Virus record (IMG/VR): IMGVR_UViG_3300021961_000761
Span: 1-21,043 of that record
Strand: one strand, 5' to 3'
DNA length: 21,043 bases
Source of the DNA: a virus
Within the stretch, counting starts at the first letter, position 1. Each line of letters begins with the position of its first letter. The notes under the pieces were generated by a model. The model was not told where the DNA came from. It did not search any database and saw only the letters and a list, made by a program, of their open reading frames with translations. Made by a program: the position numbers and the translations under genes. Below, piece by piece: positions 7,183 through 16,078 of the stretch.

Positions 7183-10100
7183 ATGGCCTTAGAACAAAGA
7201 GAATACACTCCTGAAGAATTAGGATTAGTACCTTCTTCTCAACCTGCTCCTTTAGAACAAAGAGAATACACTCCTGAAGAATTAGGATTATCCCCATCTA
7301 CTTCAACCGCAACCGCACCAACAGCTCCTTTAAAACAAAGAGAATATACACCTGAAGAACTTGGAATATCTCCAGACGTGTCTAAAAAAGCAGAAGACGT
7401 TGGTTTCTTTGACCGTTTAGCTCAATCTTTTAAAGAAGGTATCTCATCGTTTGAAGATATTAAAGCAGGTTATGATTTAGCCCTAACAGAAGATAATAAA
7501 GATGCCGCTCAACAAATGGCTAATATTAAAGCTCAATCTGCAGCAGATGAATTAAGTCGGATTCCAACGTTAACAGCAAGAGATATTCAACGTATCGCAG
7601 AAGAAAAAGGTTTAATTTCTGCAGGTACTCAAATACCTTCATATCTACTAGAACAAATTGCTAAGTCCGGTCCTCAAATGGCAGTGCCTATTTTAGTATC
7701 TCTAGGAGTAGGAGCTATATCAGGGCCTCTTGCGCCTTTCACTGCTCCTATTGCAGGTATCATTACTTATGGTGCTCAGCAGTTTGGTAACTTTATGAAC
7801 ACTCAAGGGCTAGTAAAATCTGCTCCTGAAGAACTTGATGCAGGTCAAGCTTTGAAATGGGCCACTATTACAGCTCCTATTGGTTTTGCAATGGATAGAT
7901 TTACTTTAGGAATTACATCTGCCCCTAAAAAAGAAATAGCTCAAGAAGTTGCAGAAGAATTAGCTAAACGTGGTGTCATTAAAACTGTAGGAGGACAAGC
8001 TACTAAAGGAGCTACCAAAGGTTTTATTGCAGAAGCACCTACCGAAGTATTAGAAACATGGGCAGAACTACATCAAGCAGGTGCTGATACCAGTAGTGAT
8101 GATGCATACGAAGCTTATTTTGAAGCATTCTGGTCTGCAGGTGCAGTAGGTGGTGGTCTTGGTGGTGCGGCAGGCGCGTACCGAGGATATAAAGACTTCA
8201 AAGAAGCTCAACTTGTATCAACACAACCTGTAGATAGCGATGAAGTGGATACTAATGAAAAAGTTACAGAAACTAGAAATCAAAAAATTAATGAAATATT
8301 AGGCGAACAAAAAGCAGAAGTTAGATTACAAGAAGCAAAAGAAATATCTAAAGCTGACATTAAGGTCATTGATAATAATGTGCTTAAAAAATTAGGTATT
8401 AATCCGCGAAGTACTCCAGCAAAAACTTTACTTGATTTAGACCTAACAAACCCCGATAATATAGAAATAGCAAAAAATGTTTTAGATAAAGAAAATCTAA
8501 AAATTAAAACCAATGAAAAAGCGGTTGATAATTTTAGAAGAAAACTAAATAAACTTGAAAAGAAATTAGCACAGGAGAAAGTTGATGCAGATGAGCCCCC
8601 TAAGCGACCAAGACCTGGAGCTCGCGCTAAAGTATCTGAGCAACCCGACACCGACATTACCACCACAACTCAAGAAACTAACAGAGACACAATGGACGTT
8701 TCTCGCACAGGTCTTGGAGGACTTGATGATACAAAGAGAAGAGGCAGTGCTCCATTAACATTCCAAGGTAAAACTGTACCTAAACCACTTATTACTTTAT
8801 ATAACAACTTTAAACAAGCCTACGCTACTGCTGATACGCCAGCTAAAAAAACAGCTGCTGATAATCAACAGAAAAAACTTCTTACTTCAGTTAATACTTT
8901 TTTAGGTAAAAATAATACTCCAGAAAATCAAGCAGAACTAGTAAGAACATTAGAAAATGTAGGAGTCCAAGAAGCCACGCAACCTCAAACTGCAAAACAA
9001 AGAGCTTTAAATAAAAAAGCAAAAAAAGAATCTACTGCTCAAACAATATTAGATGAACAAATTGATAAAGAAGTTAATGATATTGAGACAGAATTAGACC
9101 CTATCAAAAAAGCAGAAAAAGAGGCAAAATTAGCAGGTGAATTTGATGCAGATACTATTTATGATGAGGTGCTAGACCAAGAAATAGATTTAGGTGGTAA
9201 GCTCCCAGCTACACGAGCAGGTAAAAGAAGCCAACGACCTATTATTCAAGATTTACAAAAAGATAAAACATTAGGTCAAGTACTTACAAAACTTAAAGGT
9301 AAATTTAGAGATTCATTAAATGATGCTCAAAGTATATTACTAGATAAATTATCTATTCTTCCTAATATAAATAAAACAAAGTTCCAAGTTCAAGCTAATA
9401 TGGAACAAACAAGAGATGATAGAAGACCCTCAGGTCAAACAGACCAATATGGTTTATATACTACTACCATGGATACAGTTCAAGTATCTGATAAAGCCGA
9501 TGTAGAAACTATACTACATGAGACAACACACGCAGCTACAGCAAATGAACTTAGAAAACACGTACGCAACGGTAAAGGAGTAACCACTTTAGGAAGGCGT
9601 ATTGTTCAATTATTTGATACTGCAAAAGCTGCAGATACTGATGGTAGATTTGAAACAGAACTTAGTAATGTAGATGAGTTTGTATCAGAAGCATTCAACA
9701 ATGATAATTTCCAAAGATTTTTAGCTAGTGTTCCAAGCCCAGAGGCGACTCCTCAGCGACCTACAACTATATGGTCAGACTTTGTTGAAGCAGTAAAAAC
9801 TATGCTAGGTCTAGGAGATATAAGTGGTACAGTTTTAAATGATGTTATTGCTATTGCTCCTGATTTATTCAAAGGTCCTAACTTAGAAGAACAACAATCA
9901 GCTCCTCCAAAACTTTTACCAAGACGTATAAATAGACAAAGAGAACAAGAACTAGATGATAAACTAGAGCGAACTAAAACAGCTAGAGAAATAGAAAAAG
10001 AAGAAGAGGCTAAAAGAGAACCTATTGAGCCTAATAAATCTCAAGTTTCTATATCAGACAAAATTGCAACTACTGTATTTTCTTTCGATGCTGCCTTAGA

Positions 10101-12714
10101 TAATAAAATAAGAGCTGAACTTAAAAAAGTAATGAAAGAAGGCAATATAACATGGGATGATGTAGCAAAAATTCTTAATGATATTTCGGCTTCTCAAGCA
10201 TTACATGCAGAGGAAGTATCTCAACAGTTTTTACAGTTTGGTGAGATTGTTTATAACGAAGATTTAGGCAAATTTGAAGTAGTAGCATCTAGAGAAGCGC
10301 CCAGCTTCAAAAAGATTATGACTAGCTTAAAATCTATTGCCGACAATAATGGCATATCACTAGACAAAATGCGTAAGATTGCAACTAAAGCATTTGTAGC
10401 ATTACGAGCTAAAAATCTACAACAAAAAAATACACAATTAGAACTACAGGCAAGACAATTAGTTCAGCAAGGTAAAACAGCAGAAGCTAGAAAATTATTA
10501 CAAGAAAATTATGTGCTTGTAGACATGACTGAAGACCAAATTAATGAAGCATTAGAATTTTTTGAAGAATTTCCAGAGCTCAATGATATTCATGACATGT
10601 GGATTGAAACTAAAAATAATGCAATAAACTTCTTAGTATTTAATGAAGTAATGTCTCAAGAACAAGCAGATGAATTTATGAATGTTGTAGATACAGAAGG
10701 TGAACCTGATGATACTTATGTTCCTTTCTATCGGGAAGAAGGCCCTGAACCTGTACAGTATCAGCGTGGTTTAGGAGACCGAGGCAAATTTTATAAGATT
10801 AAAGGGTCTTATGAGCCTGTAGCTGATGTATTTGAAAACATGGATAAGTGGATACGTAAGAGTATCAAACAAGGTATTTTAAATAGAGCTGCAATTAATA
10901 AGATTGATGCAACCATAGCACTGCCTAACTCTGAATCCATGATTAAAGAAGTTGCTACAAGAGGCCCTAATACAGTTGCTATAAGCAGAGTTAATCCTGA
11001 AACAGGAAAACAAAAACTTACTTACTATGAATTTTCAGACCCTTATTATGCAGCAGCTATCGGTGGTATTGAAACTATTACTATAGATGGTATTAAATGG
11101 TTAGCTAGTGCATCGAACTTATTACGTCAGAATATTGTGTTATATCCATTATTCTCATTGGCTCAATTACCTCAAGATTCAGTATCAGCTATGTTTTCTT
11201 CTGGAGTTAAATACCCCTTCATGATTCCTTTAAGAGTTATGGCTCAGTTCCCGCTTACCTTACTTGGACTAAGTAGAACCCATAATAGACTGAAAAAAGT
11301 AGGTGCTGTAGGAGGCTTTGGTTCTTATCTTCAAGGCGAATCTCAAGCAGAAAGAGATATTCAAAAACCAGGTTGGTTTAATAAAATGAGAAGAAGTGTT
11401 GCAAAAATTCCGGGTTTAAGTATGACTAACCCAATTAAAGCAGGGGATTTAAACTTATCTGTATCTGGTCTTTTAAATAGAATAGCAATGGCATCAGACA
11501 ATGCTGTGCGCCAAGCAGTTTATGACCAGACTATGATGGAAACTGGTGATGCTCGTTTAGCTATTGAAAGAGCTTTTGAAATTATTAACTTTAAACGAGC
11601 AGGGTCTAATAAATATGTAACGGCGGCTAGACAATATATCCCATTTTTTGGCGCGGCATTACAAGCTTTATCTGTACAAGGTAGAGTTCTCACTGCAAAA
11701 GGAATTGCTCCTCAAACTAGAGCACAAGGGATTGCTAATTTTTTAAGAGCTTGGGCATCATTAGCAGGACTAACCTTACTATATAATGCATTAATGAGCG
11801 ATGATGAAGAGTTTAAAAAACTAGACCCATCAGTTAGAGATAGAAGACTTTTATTTGGTAATGGTTATCACATCACATTACGACCTGATATATTTACCTA
11901 CTTAGGTAAAATAATGCCTGAACATGTAATTCAAAATATGGTATATGAATCTGAAGATAATCAAAAATTCTGGGATGCCTTAAAACGTAATGCAGCAGAT
12001 ATAATTAGTATGAATGTTCTTCCTCAACTATTAAGACCTGGAGCAGAACTATTTTATAATTATAGCCCTGTTACAGGTAGACCTATTGTACCGCAGTCTT
12101 TACAAGATGAACCTATATCTCAACAATATACAGCTTCTACAACAGAATTTGGAAAGTTAATTGGCCAACTAACAAACATACCTCCTCCAGCAGTCGATTA
12201 TTTTTTCAGACAATATTTTGGTTACACAGGCGGTTTAGTTATGATGTTTGCAAGCTCTATGATAGAAGATGCAGATATTTTTAAATATGATATGCCTACT
12301 AAATCCGAAAGAGATTTATTAGCTAGTATTCCAGGGATGAGTGCATTTATTTCTAAAGAATATGGTAATAGATATACATCTGATTATTACGAATTAAAAG
12401 CTGAAGTTGATAAAGCCTATAAACAATTTCAAAGTTTAGATAAATATGGATTTGATATTAAGAAAGCCAAAGAATATTACCAAGAGAATAAAAAATTAAT
12501 TGATACTAAAGACGATATATCTACTTTACAAAAAGATTTAACAGCAATACGACAACGAAGAAAAGAAATTCTTCAAACGCCTAGAACTAAAATGTCTGCC
12601 GATGAAAAAAAGGCTGAATTAGATAGCTTAAAAAATATAGAAAACACAACTTTAGGTCGAATCTTAGAAATAAGAAAACGAGTATACGGTACAAGAGCTT
12701 TTGCTGAAGACTAA
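7183..12714 (+). CDS. Giant polyvalent internal virion / DNA-ejection protein with HExxH metallopeptidase-like site and LPD38-like region (1843 aa)
   Basis: Domains in order: three copies of an (L)EQREYTPEELG(L) peptide (residues 3-15, 24-36, 50-62); a hydrophobic segment (166-202) and a Gly-rich one (317-340) that could form membrane channels; a long charged helical linker (about 350-740); an HETTH site (779-783) followed by NVDEFVSEAF (829-838), the layout of a zinc metallopeptidase with E832 as likely third ligand; another charged linker; an LPD38-like region with hydrophobic helices (about 1310-1570, including FKRAGSNKY and ARQYIPFFGAALQAL); and a C-terminal coiled coil (about 1750-1840). 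Size and position match the last, largest internal virion protein of podoviruses (T7 gp16-like), which is ejected into the host to form a channel. I see no transglycosylase motif; the metallopeptidase site may replace it. It converges with the - strand genes, its stop overlapping the opposing stop. Confidence 0.75.
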   Translation: MALEQREYTPEELGLVPSSQPAPLEQREYTPEELGLSPSTSTATAPTAPLKQREYTPEELGISPDVSKKAEDVGFFDRLAQSFKEGISSFEDIKAGYDLALTEDNKDAAQQMANIKAQSAADELSRIPTLTARDIQRIAEEKGLISAGTQIPSYLLEQIAKSGPQMAVPILVSLGVGAISGPLAPFTAPIAGIITYGAQQFGNFMNTQGLVKSAPEELDAGQALKWATITAPIGFAMDRFTLGITSAPKKEIAQEVAEELAKRGVIKTVGGQATKGATKGFIAEAPTEVLETWAELHQAGADTSSDDAYEAYFEAFWSAGAVGGGLGGAAGAYRGYKDFKEAQLVSTQPVDSDEVDTNEKVTETRNQKINEILGEQKAEVRLQEAKEISKADIKVIDNNVLKKLGINPRSTPAKTLLDLDLTNPDNIEIAKNVLDKENLKIKTNEKAVDNFRRKLNKLEKKLAQEKVDADEPPKRPRPGARAKVSEQPDTDITTTTQETNRDTMDVSRTGLGGLDDTKRRGSAPLTFQGKTVPKPLITLYNNFKQAYATADTPAKKTAADNQQKKLLTSVNTFLGKNNTPENQAELVRTLENVGVQEATQPQTAKQRALNKKAKKESTAQTILDEQIDKEVNDIETELDPIKKAEKEAKLAGEFDADTIYDEVLDQEIDLGGKLPATRAGKRSQRPIIQDLQKDKTLGQVLTKLKGKFRDSLNDAQSILLDKLSILPNINKTKFQVQANMEQTRDDRRPSGQTDQYGLYTTTMDTVQVSDKADVETILHETTHAATANELRKHVRNGKGVTTLGRRIVQLFDTAKAADTDGRFETELSNVDEFVSEAFNNDNFQRFLASVPSPEATPQRPTTIWSDFVEAVKTMLGLGDISGTVLNDVIAIAPDLFKGPNLEEQQSAPPKLLPRRINRQREQELDDKLERTKTAREIEKEEEAKREPIEPNKSQVSISDKIATTVFSFDAALDNKIRAELKKVMKEGNITWDDVAKILNDISASQALHAEEVSQQFLQFGEIVYNEDLGKFEVVASREAPSFKKIMTSLKSIADNNGISLDKMRKIATKAFVALRAKNLQQKNTQLELQARQLVQQGKTAEARKLLQENYVLVDMTEDQINEALEFFEEFPELNDIHDMWIETKNNAINFLVFNEVMSQEQADEFMNVVDTEGEPDDTYVPFYREEGPEPVQYQRGLGDRGKFYKIKGSYEPVADVFENMDKWIRKSIKQGILNRAAINKIDATIALPNSESMIKEVATRGPNTVAISRVNPETGKQKLTYYEFSDPYYAAAIGGIETITIDGIKWLASASNLLRQNIVLYPLFSLAQLPQDSVSAMFSSGVKYPFMIPLRVMAQFPLTLLGLSRTHNRLKKVGAVGGFGSYLQGESQAERDIQKPGWFNKMRRSVAKIPGLSMTNPIKAGDLNLSVSGLLNRIAMASDNAVRQAVYDQTMMETGDARLAIERAFEIINFKRAGSNKYVTAARQYIPFFGAALQALSVQGRVLTAKGIAPQTRAQGIANFLRAWASLAGLTLLYNALMSDDEEFKKLDPSVRDRRLLFGNGYHITLRPDIFTYLGKIMPEHVIQNMVYESEDNQKFWDALKRNAADIISMNVLPQLLRPGAELFYNYSPVTGRPIVPQSLQDEPISQQYTASTTEFGKLIGQLTNIPPPAVDYFFRQYFGYTGGLVMMFASSMIEDADIFKYDMPTKSERDLLASIPGMSAFISKEYGNRYTSDYYELKAEVDKAYKQFQSLDKYGFDIKKAKEYYQENKKLIDTKDDISTLQKDLTAIRQRRKEILQTPRTKMSADEKKAELDSLKNIENTTLGRILEIRKRVYGTRAFAED
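7189..7368 (+). repeat. Three in-frame copies of a 39-bp / 13-residue repeat
   Basis: Copies lie at 7189-7227, 7252-7290 and 7330-7368, all in frame at the start of the giant virion protein. The first two are identical over all 39 bases; the third has diverged at several mostly synonymous positions and changes L-E to L-K and the last residue to I. Linkers are Ser/Pro/Thr/Ala-rich. Identical DNA in two copies points to recent duplication; the protein-level conservation of the older copy suggests the peptide is under selection. Confidence 0.9.
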
Positions 12715-12917
12715 GCAATCCTCCAAACCCTAACGCCTAGATAGTCTTCTTTAGTTGTAACAAAAGTCTTAACTCGAATACCTGCACGTTTCGCGCCTGA
12801 CTCTGCAGCATAAATCATTTGAGCTGTTTTAAGGGTAGGAATAAAGAAACTATCCCCTATTGCCATACCCTGAAACGGAAACAACCACTCTACTTCCTCA
12901 TATAGACTCAGTCTCAA
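12711..12917 (-). CDS. Small conserved phage protein, function unknown (up to 68 aa)
   Basis: A compact protein with the pattern MxIGDSFFIPTL...A.MIYAAESGAKRAGIRVKTFVTTKEDYLGVRVWRI, which I recognise as a recurrent small-protein family near phage replication genes; its function is not known to me. The start is uncertain: the longest frame begins with TTG at 12917, but AAGGAG (12919-12924) lies only one base away from it and seven bases from an in-frame CTG at 12911. A TTG at 12884 and an ATG at about 12866 are also in frame, and the conserved part begins near the latter two. Its 5' end overlaps the end of the primase-helicase gene, so translational coupling is likely. Its stop overlaps that of the convergent giant gene. 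Confidence 0.65.
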   Translation of the reverse strand: MRLSLYEEVEWLFPFQGMAIGDSFFIPTLKTAQMIYAAESGAKRAGIRVKTFVTTKEDYLGVRVWRIA

Positions 12918-15756
12918 TCTCCTTAGAAATAATATTATCTACTACGTCTGGAGGTAAAGTATTCATATCTATAATGTAAGATTGAACATTAAATTCATCT
13001 AGACCCGGCTTCCAACCCGCGGCTAACTTCTTACGTTTCTCAATAACACCAATGTTTTCCTCTTGTAATTGGAACACAAACTGCTTAGGGGACACGCCTT
13101 TATCTTCCACTAAGAATTTTCTAAATGCAGGCTTACTTAAACAAAGCTCTCTAGCATCGTTATCTACTCTAATTAGTAATGCATTGTGAGGAGTTAGTGG
13201 GTGTTTTTCTTCATGCACTAAAAGCACTGACCCTAGATTTTGTTGTACAAATTCATTAATGGTAGATACATAATTAATCTGCTCTGTTTTATGTACATTG
13301 TCGCGTATATCTATTAATTCAGCTACAACATTTCTATAGATTCTATCTAAATCATAGTGAAGAATATCATATTTGTCTGCTACTTCTCCTGCAACCATAG
13401 TAGTAGCAACTAAACTTTCATAGAAGCGGTATGCAGTATCATCACCAAAATCTTTCTTAAACTTGTTTGCCCAATAATCTAAACGTTTATCAATAGCTTC
13501 TTTACCTTCTATATATAGCCCTTTAACAAATTCAGGGCCTGCCCAACCATGATTACTAAGTAGCGGGTGAAACATTACTCTGCCTTGAGATGGGTCATCT
13601 TTTAATAGCTTAGGTTTTTTCATAAAGAACTCAATGAGTCTAGCCATCTCCCCTACAGCGTTTTGTTTAGATGAATATATCTTATCTACAATAGAATGGT
13701 TAGTTGTAAAAATGCCTATCAAAGATGCAGAGTTTTCATGTGTTCTTTCAGCATTGGTTGATGCTTGCATACGGAGTTTAGCTTTACCTTGTGAAATCCA
13801 GTGAATGATGCGTCCAAGGTCTTGCCCTTTGACAGCCCCAACCTCATCTAGTCCATACGGTAAATTATGCAAAGATAAGAACCGCCCCATAACAGCTAGT
13901 GGTGTTGTCTCTAACACTGACATATCTTTAGGCATACCCCACATACTGAGGGCGGCGTATAGTGAACCTGTTTTACCTACACCTGAATCACCTACTAAAG
14001 ATAAAGTCACTCCTGATGTTGGCGTATAGTTCATAAGTACAGAACTTAATCCTGTTAAAGCTACAAAAGCATGAAGTTCAAACCCTTCAATGTTTAGTTT
14101 ACCCACTAACTCTTTCCATGTATCGTATGAACCTGCTCGATAAACATGCCTTGATGTCTCTTTTATAGTATCTATTAACGCACTAGGGACTTCACTGCCG
14201 TCAGACTTAATTTCTACATTACCTGCAACAAACGCATCATGAGTATATGTCCAACCCATCTGAGTATGTAGTTGTTGAGCGGTCTCAGCAGCTTGAGCAA
14301 TGCCCCCTGCAAAGATTAAATAGTCCATAATTTCCTTCCATTGATTAGTTTTAGCATCAAATAATACTCCGTGTTTAGCAATTAACTTTCTTAGTTCAGT
14401 ACCATCATATAAAGTACTAAATGGTACATAAAATTCAGCGGGTGTATCGTGGGGCGTATCATATTTCATTAGTAAGCAATAACCGTCTTTGCTACTATAT
14501 ACCCGTTTAAGAGGGTAAAAATCATACGCACAGATAGCCCTTTCTTTTTGTTCTACCAACTGTCCACTCTCGTCATACACAGGTTTAGGTTTACGATAGA
14601 TACCCCCGTTCTGACCTCTGTAATAGCCTTCTATAGCATATTCTGGAGGTAGCCCTACAAGACTGGTAGTTACCGTCGGCATGCCGTTTAATGCTGTTGA
14701 GACTTCTGAACGAATAAAATTTTTGGTAGGAATAGAAGGTACAAACACTTTGCCTAAACTTAGTGGGTTTGTTATTTTATTATAGTGTGTACAACCTTCA
14801 CAAATACCAGGGTTAAGATTATCAAAAACTTTACATGATTGGGGCATACCTTGAGTTTGATTTGCTTTTCTCTCTGTAGCTTCTTTGTTATAACCTTTGT
14901 AATCTTGCGATAGAGCATGAATGTATTTGTCCCTATCTTCACAATGTTGAGCGATAGATAACGCAGCATACCATAAAGGCTCAGGTAGATTCGCTCGGTT
15001 ACGAATACAATAACGTATCTGTAGACATCCTTCGTTTGATGATTCGTCTAAGCTTTTGTTAGCAATCGTTTCAAACTTTGATTTATAGTTATTTAACCCA
15101 CTTGCTACCATAGATGTTTCAGTAAGCTTAGTGTCCTTAAGTATCTCTTCAAACGATTTCTCTACTTGCCCCAACATATTTTGAAACATACGATACTGAT
15201 ATTTCATAGGAGCAACTTCAATAACTTTAGTAGGAGTAGGAGGATTAGACTTAAGGTTAAAAGTGTTAGGGCATCTAAGTATTCTAGCTTTATCTGCACT
15301 AACGGCAGGGTCAATCTTAAGCCCGTTACTTAAACACATTTGCTTGAACTTCTCCGCATATAGTTTCCATTCATTGGCATCAACATCCTTATCTAAAGGC
15401 CAATATGCATGAATACCATTACCGCTATCTGTAATTGTAGGGGGAGGCAAATCCTGTGATTGTATAAATTCTTTTAAGGCATCAAAAGCTTGTGATTTAG
15501 TACCGTAGTCCTTAGTGTCACCAACATCTAAGTCTACAAAGAAAGACTTTAATGCTAAGGCATTCTTTCTACTATGACCATCAAACCCAGCTAATCCAAA
15601 AAATACATTATTATCTTGTTTTTTCTCTTCGACAACTTGCACTAAGTCATCAATAGAATCTACAAAGTGATGTCTGATGTTCCCGTTAGGTGGTAATACT
15701 GCTACACAATAAGAGCCCTCTGCAGGTAATATAGATGAATAAAACTCTTTACTCAT
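12898..15756 (-). CDS. Primase-helicase fusion: AEP-type primase plus DUF927-like SF3/AAA+ helicase (952 aa)
   Basis: The N-terminal third carries archaeo-eukaryotic primase motifs: FFVDLD (metal-binding DxD, residues 75-77), SGNGIH (111-116, the sxH nucleotide-binding motif) and DPAVSADKARILRCP..FNLK (149-168). A small cysteine cluster (C308, C319, C322) follows. The C-terminal half is an ATPase of the DUF927 type: Walker A GDSGVGKT (589-596), Walker B-like LDEVG (D637, E638), and TTNHS as sensor-1-like Asn. It would lay primers and unwind the fork in one polypeptide. I chose the ATG at 15756 over a TTG two codons earlier because it forms a standard short overlap with the end of the HTH gene. 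It sits in the middle of the replication operon, after the SSB genes. Family assignment is strong; primer synthesis versus a replication-initiator role is not settled by sequence. Confidence 0.85.
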   Translation of the reverse strand: MSKEFYSSILPAEGSYCVAVLPPNGNIRHHFVDSIDDLVQVVEEKKQDNNVFFGLAGFDGHSRKNALALKSFFVDLDVGDTKDYGTKSQAFDALKEFIQSQDLPPPTITDSGNGIHAYWPLDKDVDANEWKLYAEKFKQMCLSNGLKIDPAVSADKARILRCPNTFNLKSNPPTPTKVIEVAPMKYQYRMFQNMLGQVEKSFEEILKDTKLTETSMVASGLNNYKSKFETIANKSLDESSNEGCLQIRYCIRNRANLPEPLWYAALSIAQHCEDRDKYIHALSQDYKGYNKEATERKANQTQGMPQSCKVFDNLNPGICEGCTHYNKITNPLSLGKVFVPSIPTKNFIRSEVSTALNGMPTVTTSLVGLPPEYAIEGYYRGQNGGIYRKPKPVYDESGQLVEQKERAICAYDFYPLKRVYSSKDGYCLLMKYDTPHDTPAEFYVPFSTLYDGTELRKLIAKHGVLFDAKTNQWKEIMDYLIFAGGIAQAAETAQQLHTQMGWTYTHDAFVAGNVEIKSDGSEVPSALIDTIKETSRHVYRAGSYDTWKELVGKLNIEGFELHAFVALTGLSSVLMNYTPTSGVTLSLVGDSGVGKTGSLYAALSMWGMPKDMSVLETTPLAVMGRFLSLHNLPYGLDEVGAVKGQDLGRIIHWISQGKAKLRMQASTNAERTHENSASLIGIFTTNHSIVDKIYSSKQNAVGEMARLIEFFMKKPKLLKDDPSQGRVMFHPLLSNHGWAGPEFVKGLYIEGKEAIDKRLDYWANKFKKDFGDDTAYRFYESLVATTMVAGEVADKYDILHYDLDRIYRNVVAELIDIRDNVHKTEQINYVSTINEFVQQNLGSVLLVHEEKHPLTPHNALLIRVDNDARELCLSKPAFRKFLVEDKGVSPKQFVFQLQEENIGVIEKRKKLAAGWKPGLDEFNVQSYIIDMNTLPPDVVDNIISKEIETESI
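12919..12924 (-). promoter_or_regulatory. Ribosome binding site (AAGGAG) inside the primase-helicase 3' end
   Basis: AAGGAG on the - strand lies seven bases before an in-frame CTG at 12909-12911 and only one base before the TTG at 12915-12917. Spacing favours the CTG, a rare start codon, or coupling to a later start; this site decides where the 68-aa protein begins. Confidence 0.4.
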
Positions 15757-16078
15757 GAGCAACTACCAACATAGGTTTTACTTCGGACTCCATAAAAACT
15801 TTAGTGGCAGTATAGTTAGGCGTGGGTAGCTTACCATCAGCTAATCCTTGCTCTATCAATTTATATAACCTCTCAAGTTTAGGCTTTGTTTTCTGCCTTA
15901 TTTTTCCTCCACGAAACCAATCGTGTACTGTCTTCCTTGTTATTCCTAAAACATTTGCCACATGTGCATTAGGTACTTTAGCCTTAATACATAATTGTGC
16001 TAACTGTATTCCTGTGTGTTCTAAGTCTGCGTGTTGAAGACCTAATAAAAATCTATCACTATAGGGTCTAACCATCAT
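15749..16078 (-). CDS. Helix-turn-helix DNA-binding protein (about 109 aa)
   Basis: With the start at the ATG at 16078, residues 35-57 form a clear helix-turn-helix (VPNAHVANVLGITRKTVHDWFRG), followed by a basic segment (KIRQKTKPKLERLYKLIEQGL) and a LADGKLP turn. The fold is of the Cro/CI-XRE or homeodomain-like type and suggests sequence-specific DNA binding. The start at 16078 gives an ATGA overlap with the upstream stop; GGAG lies three bases from it and six from the ATG at 16075, so either may be used, while the ATG at 16087 has no visible ribosome site. Being inside the replication operon between SSB-type and primase genes, it may regulate this operon or bind the origin rather than control lysogeny; no integrase or repressor partner is seen here. 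Confidence 0.72.
   Translation of the reverse strand: MMVRPYSDRFLLGLQHADLEHTGIQLAQLCIKAKVPNAHVANVLGITRKTVHDWFRGGKIRQKTKPKLERLYKLIEQGLADGKLPTPNYTATKVFMESEVKPMLVVAHE

Noticed and set aside
7189-7368. CRISPR-like array in the direct repeats
   Set aside because: Repeats are in frame within a coding gene, encode a conserved peptide, number only three, and have unequal coding linkers; no cas genes nearby apart from a phage-type Cas4-like nuclease.
8280-8666. A 128-codon open frame on the - strand inside the giant virion gene
   Set aside because: It lies wholly within a clearly coding + strand gene, translates to low-complexity Ser/Leu/Phe-rich sequence typical of antisense to Lys/Glu/Ala-rich DNA, and has no supporting context.
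12700-12719. Hairpin TTGCT-(loop)-AGCAA at the convergent gene end as a bidirectional terminator
   Set aside because: Only five base pairs with an eight-base loop and no T-run on either strand; too weak to call.
13805-14029. Open frame on the + strand inside the primase-helicase gene
   Set aside because: It is antisense to the Walker A/B region, whose conservation explains the open frame; no ribosome site or family resemblance.
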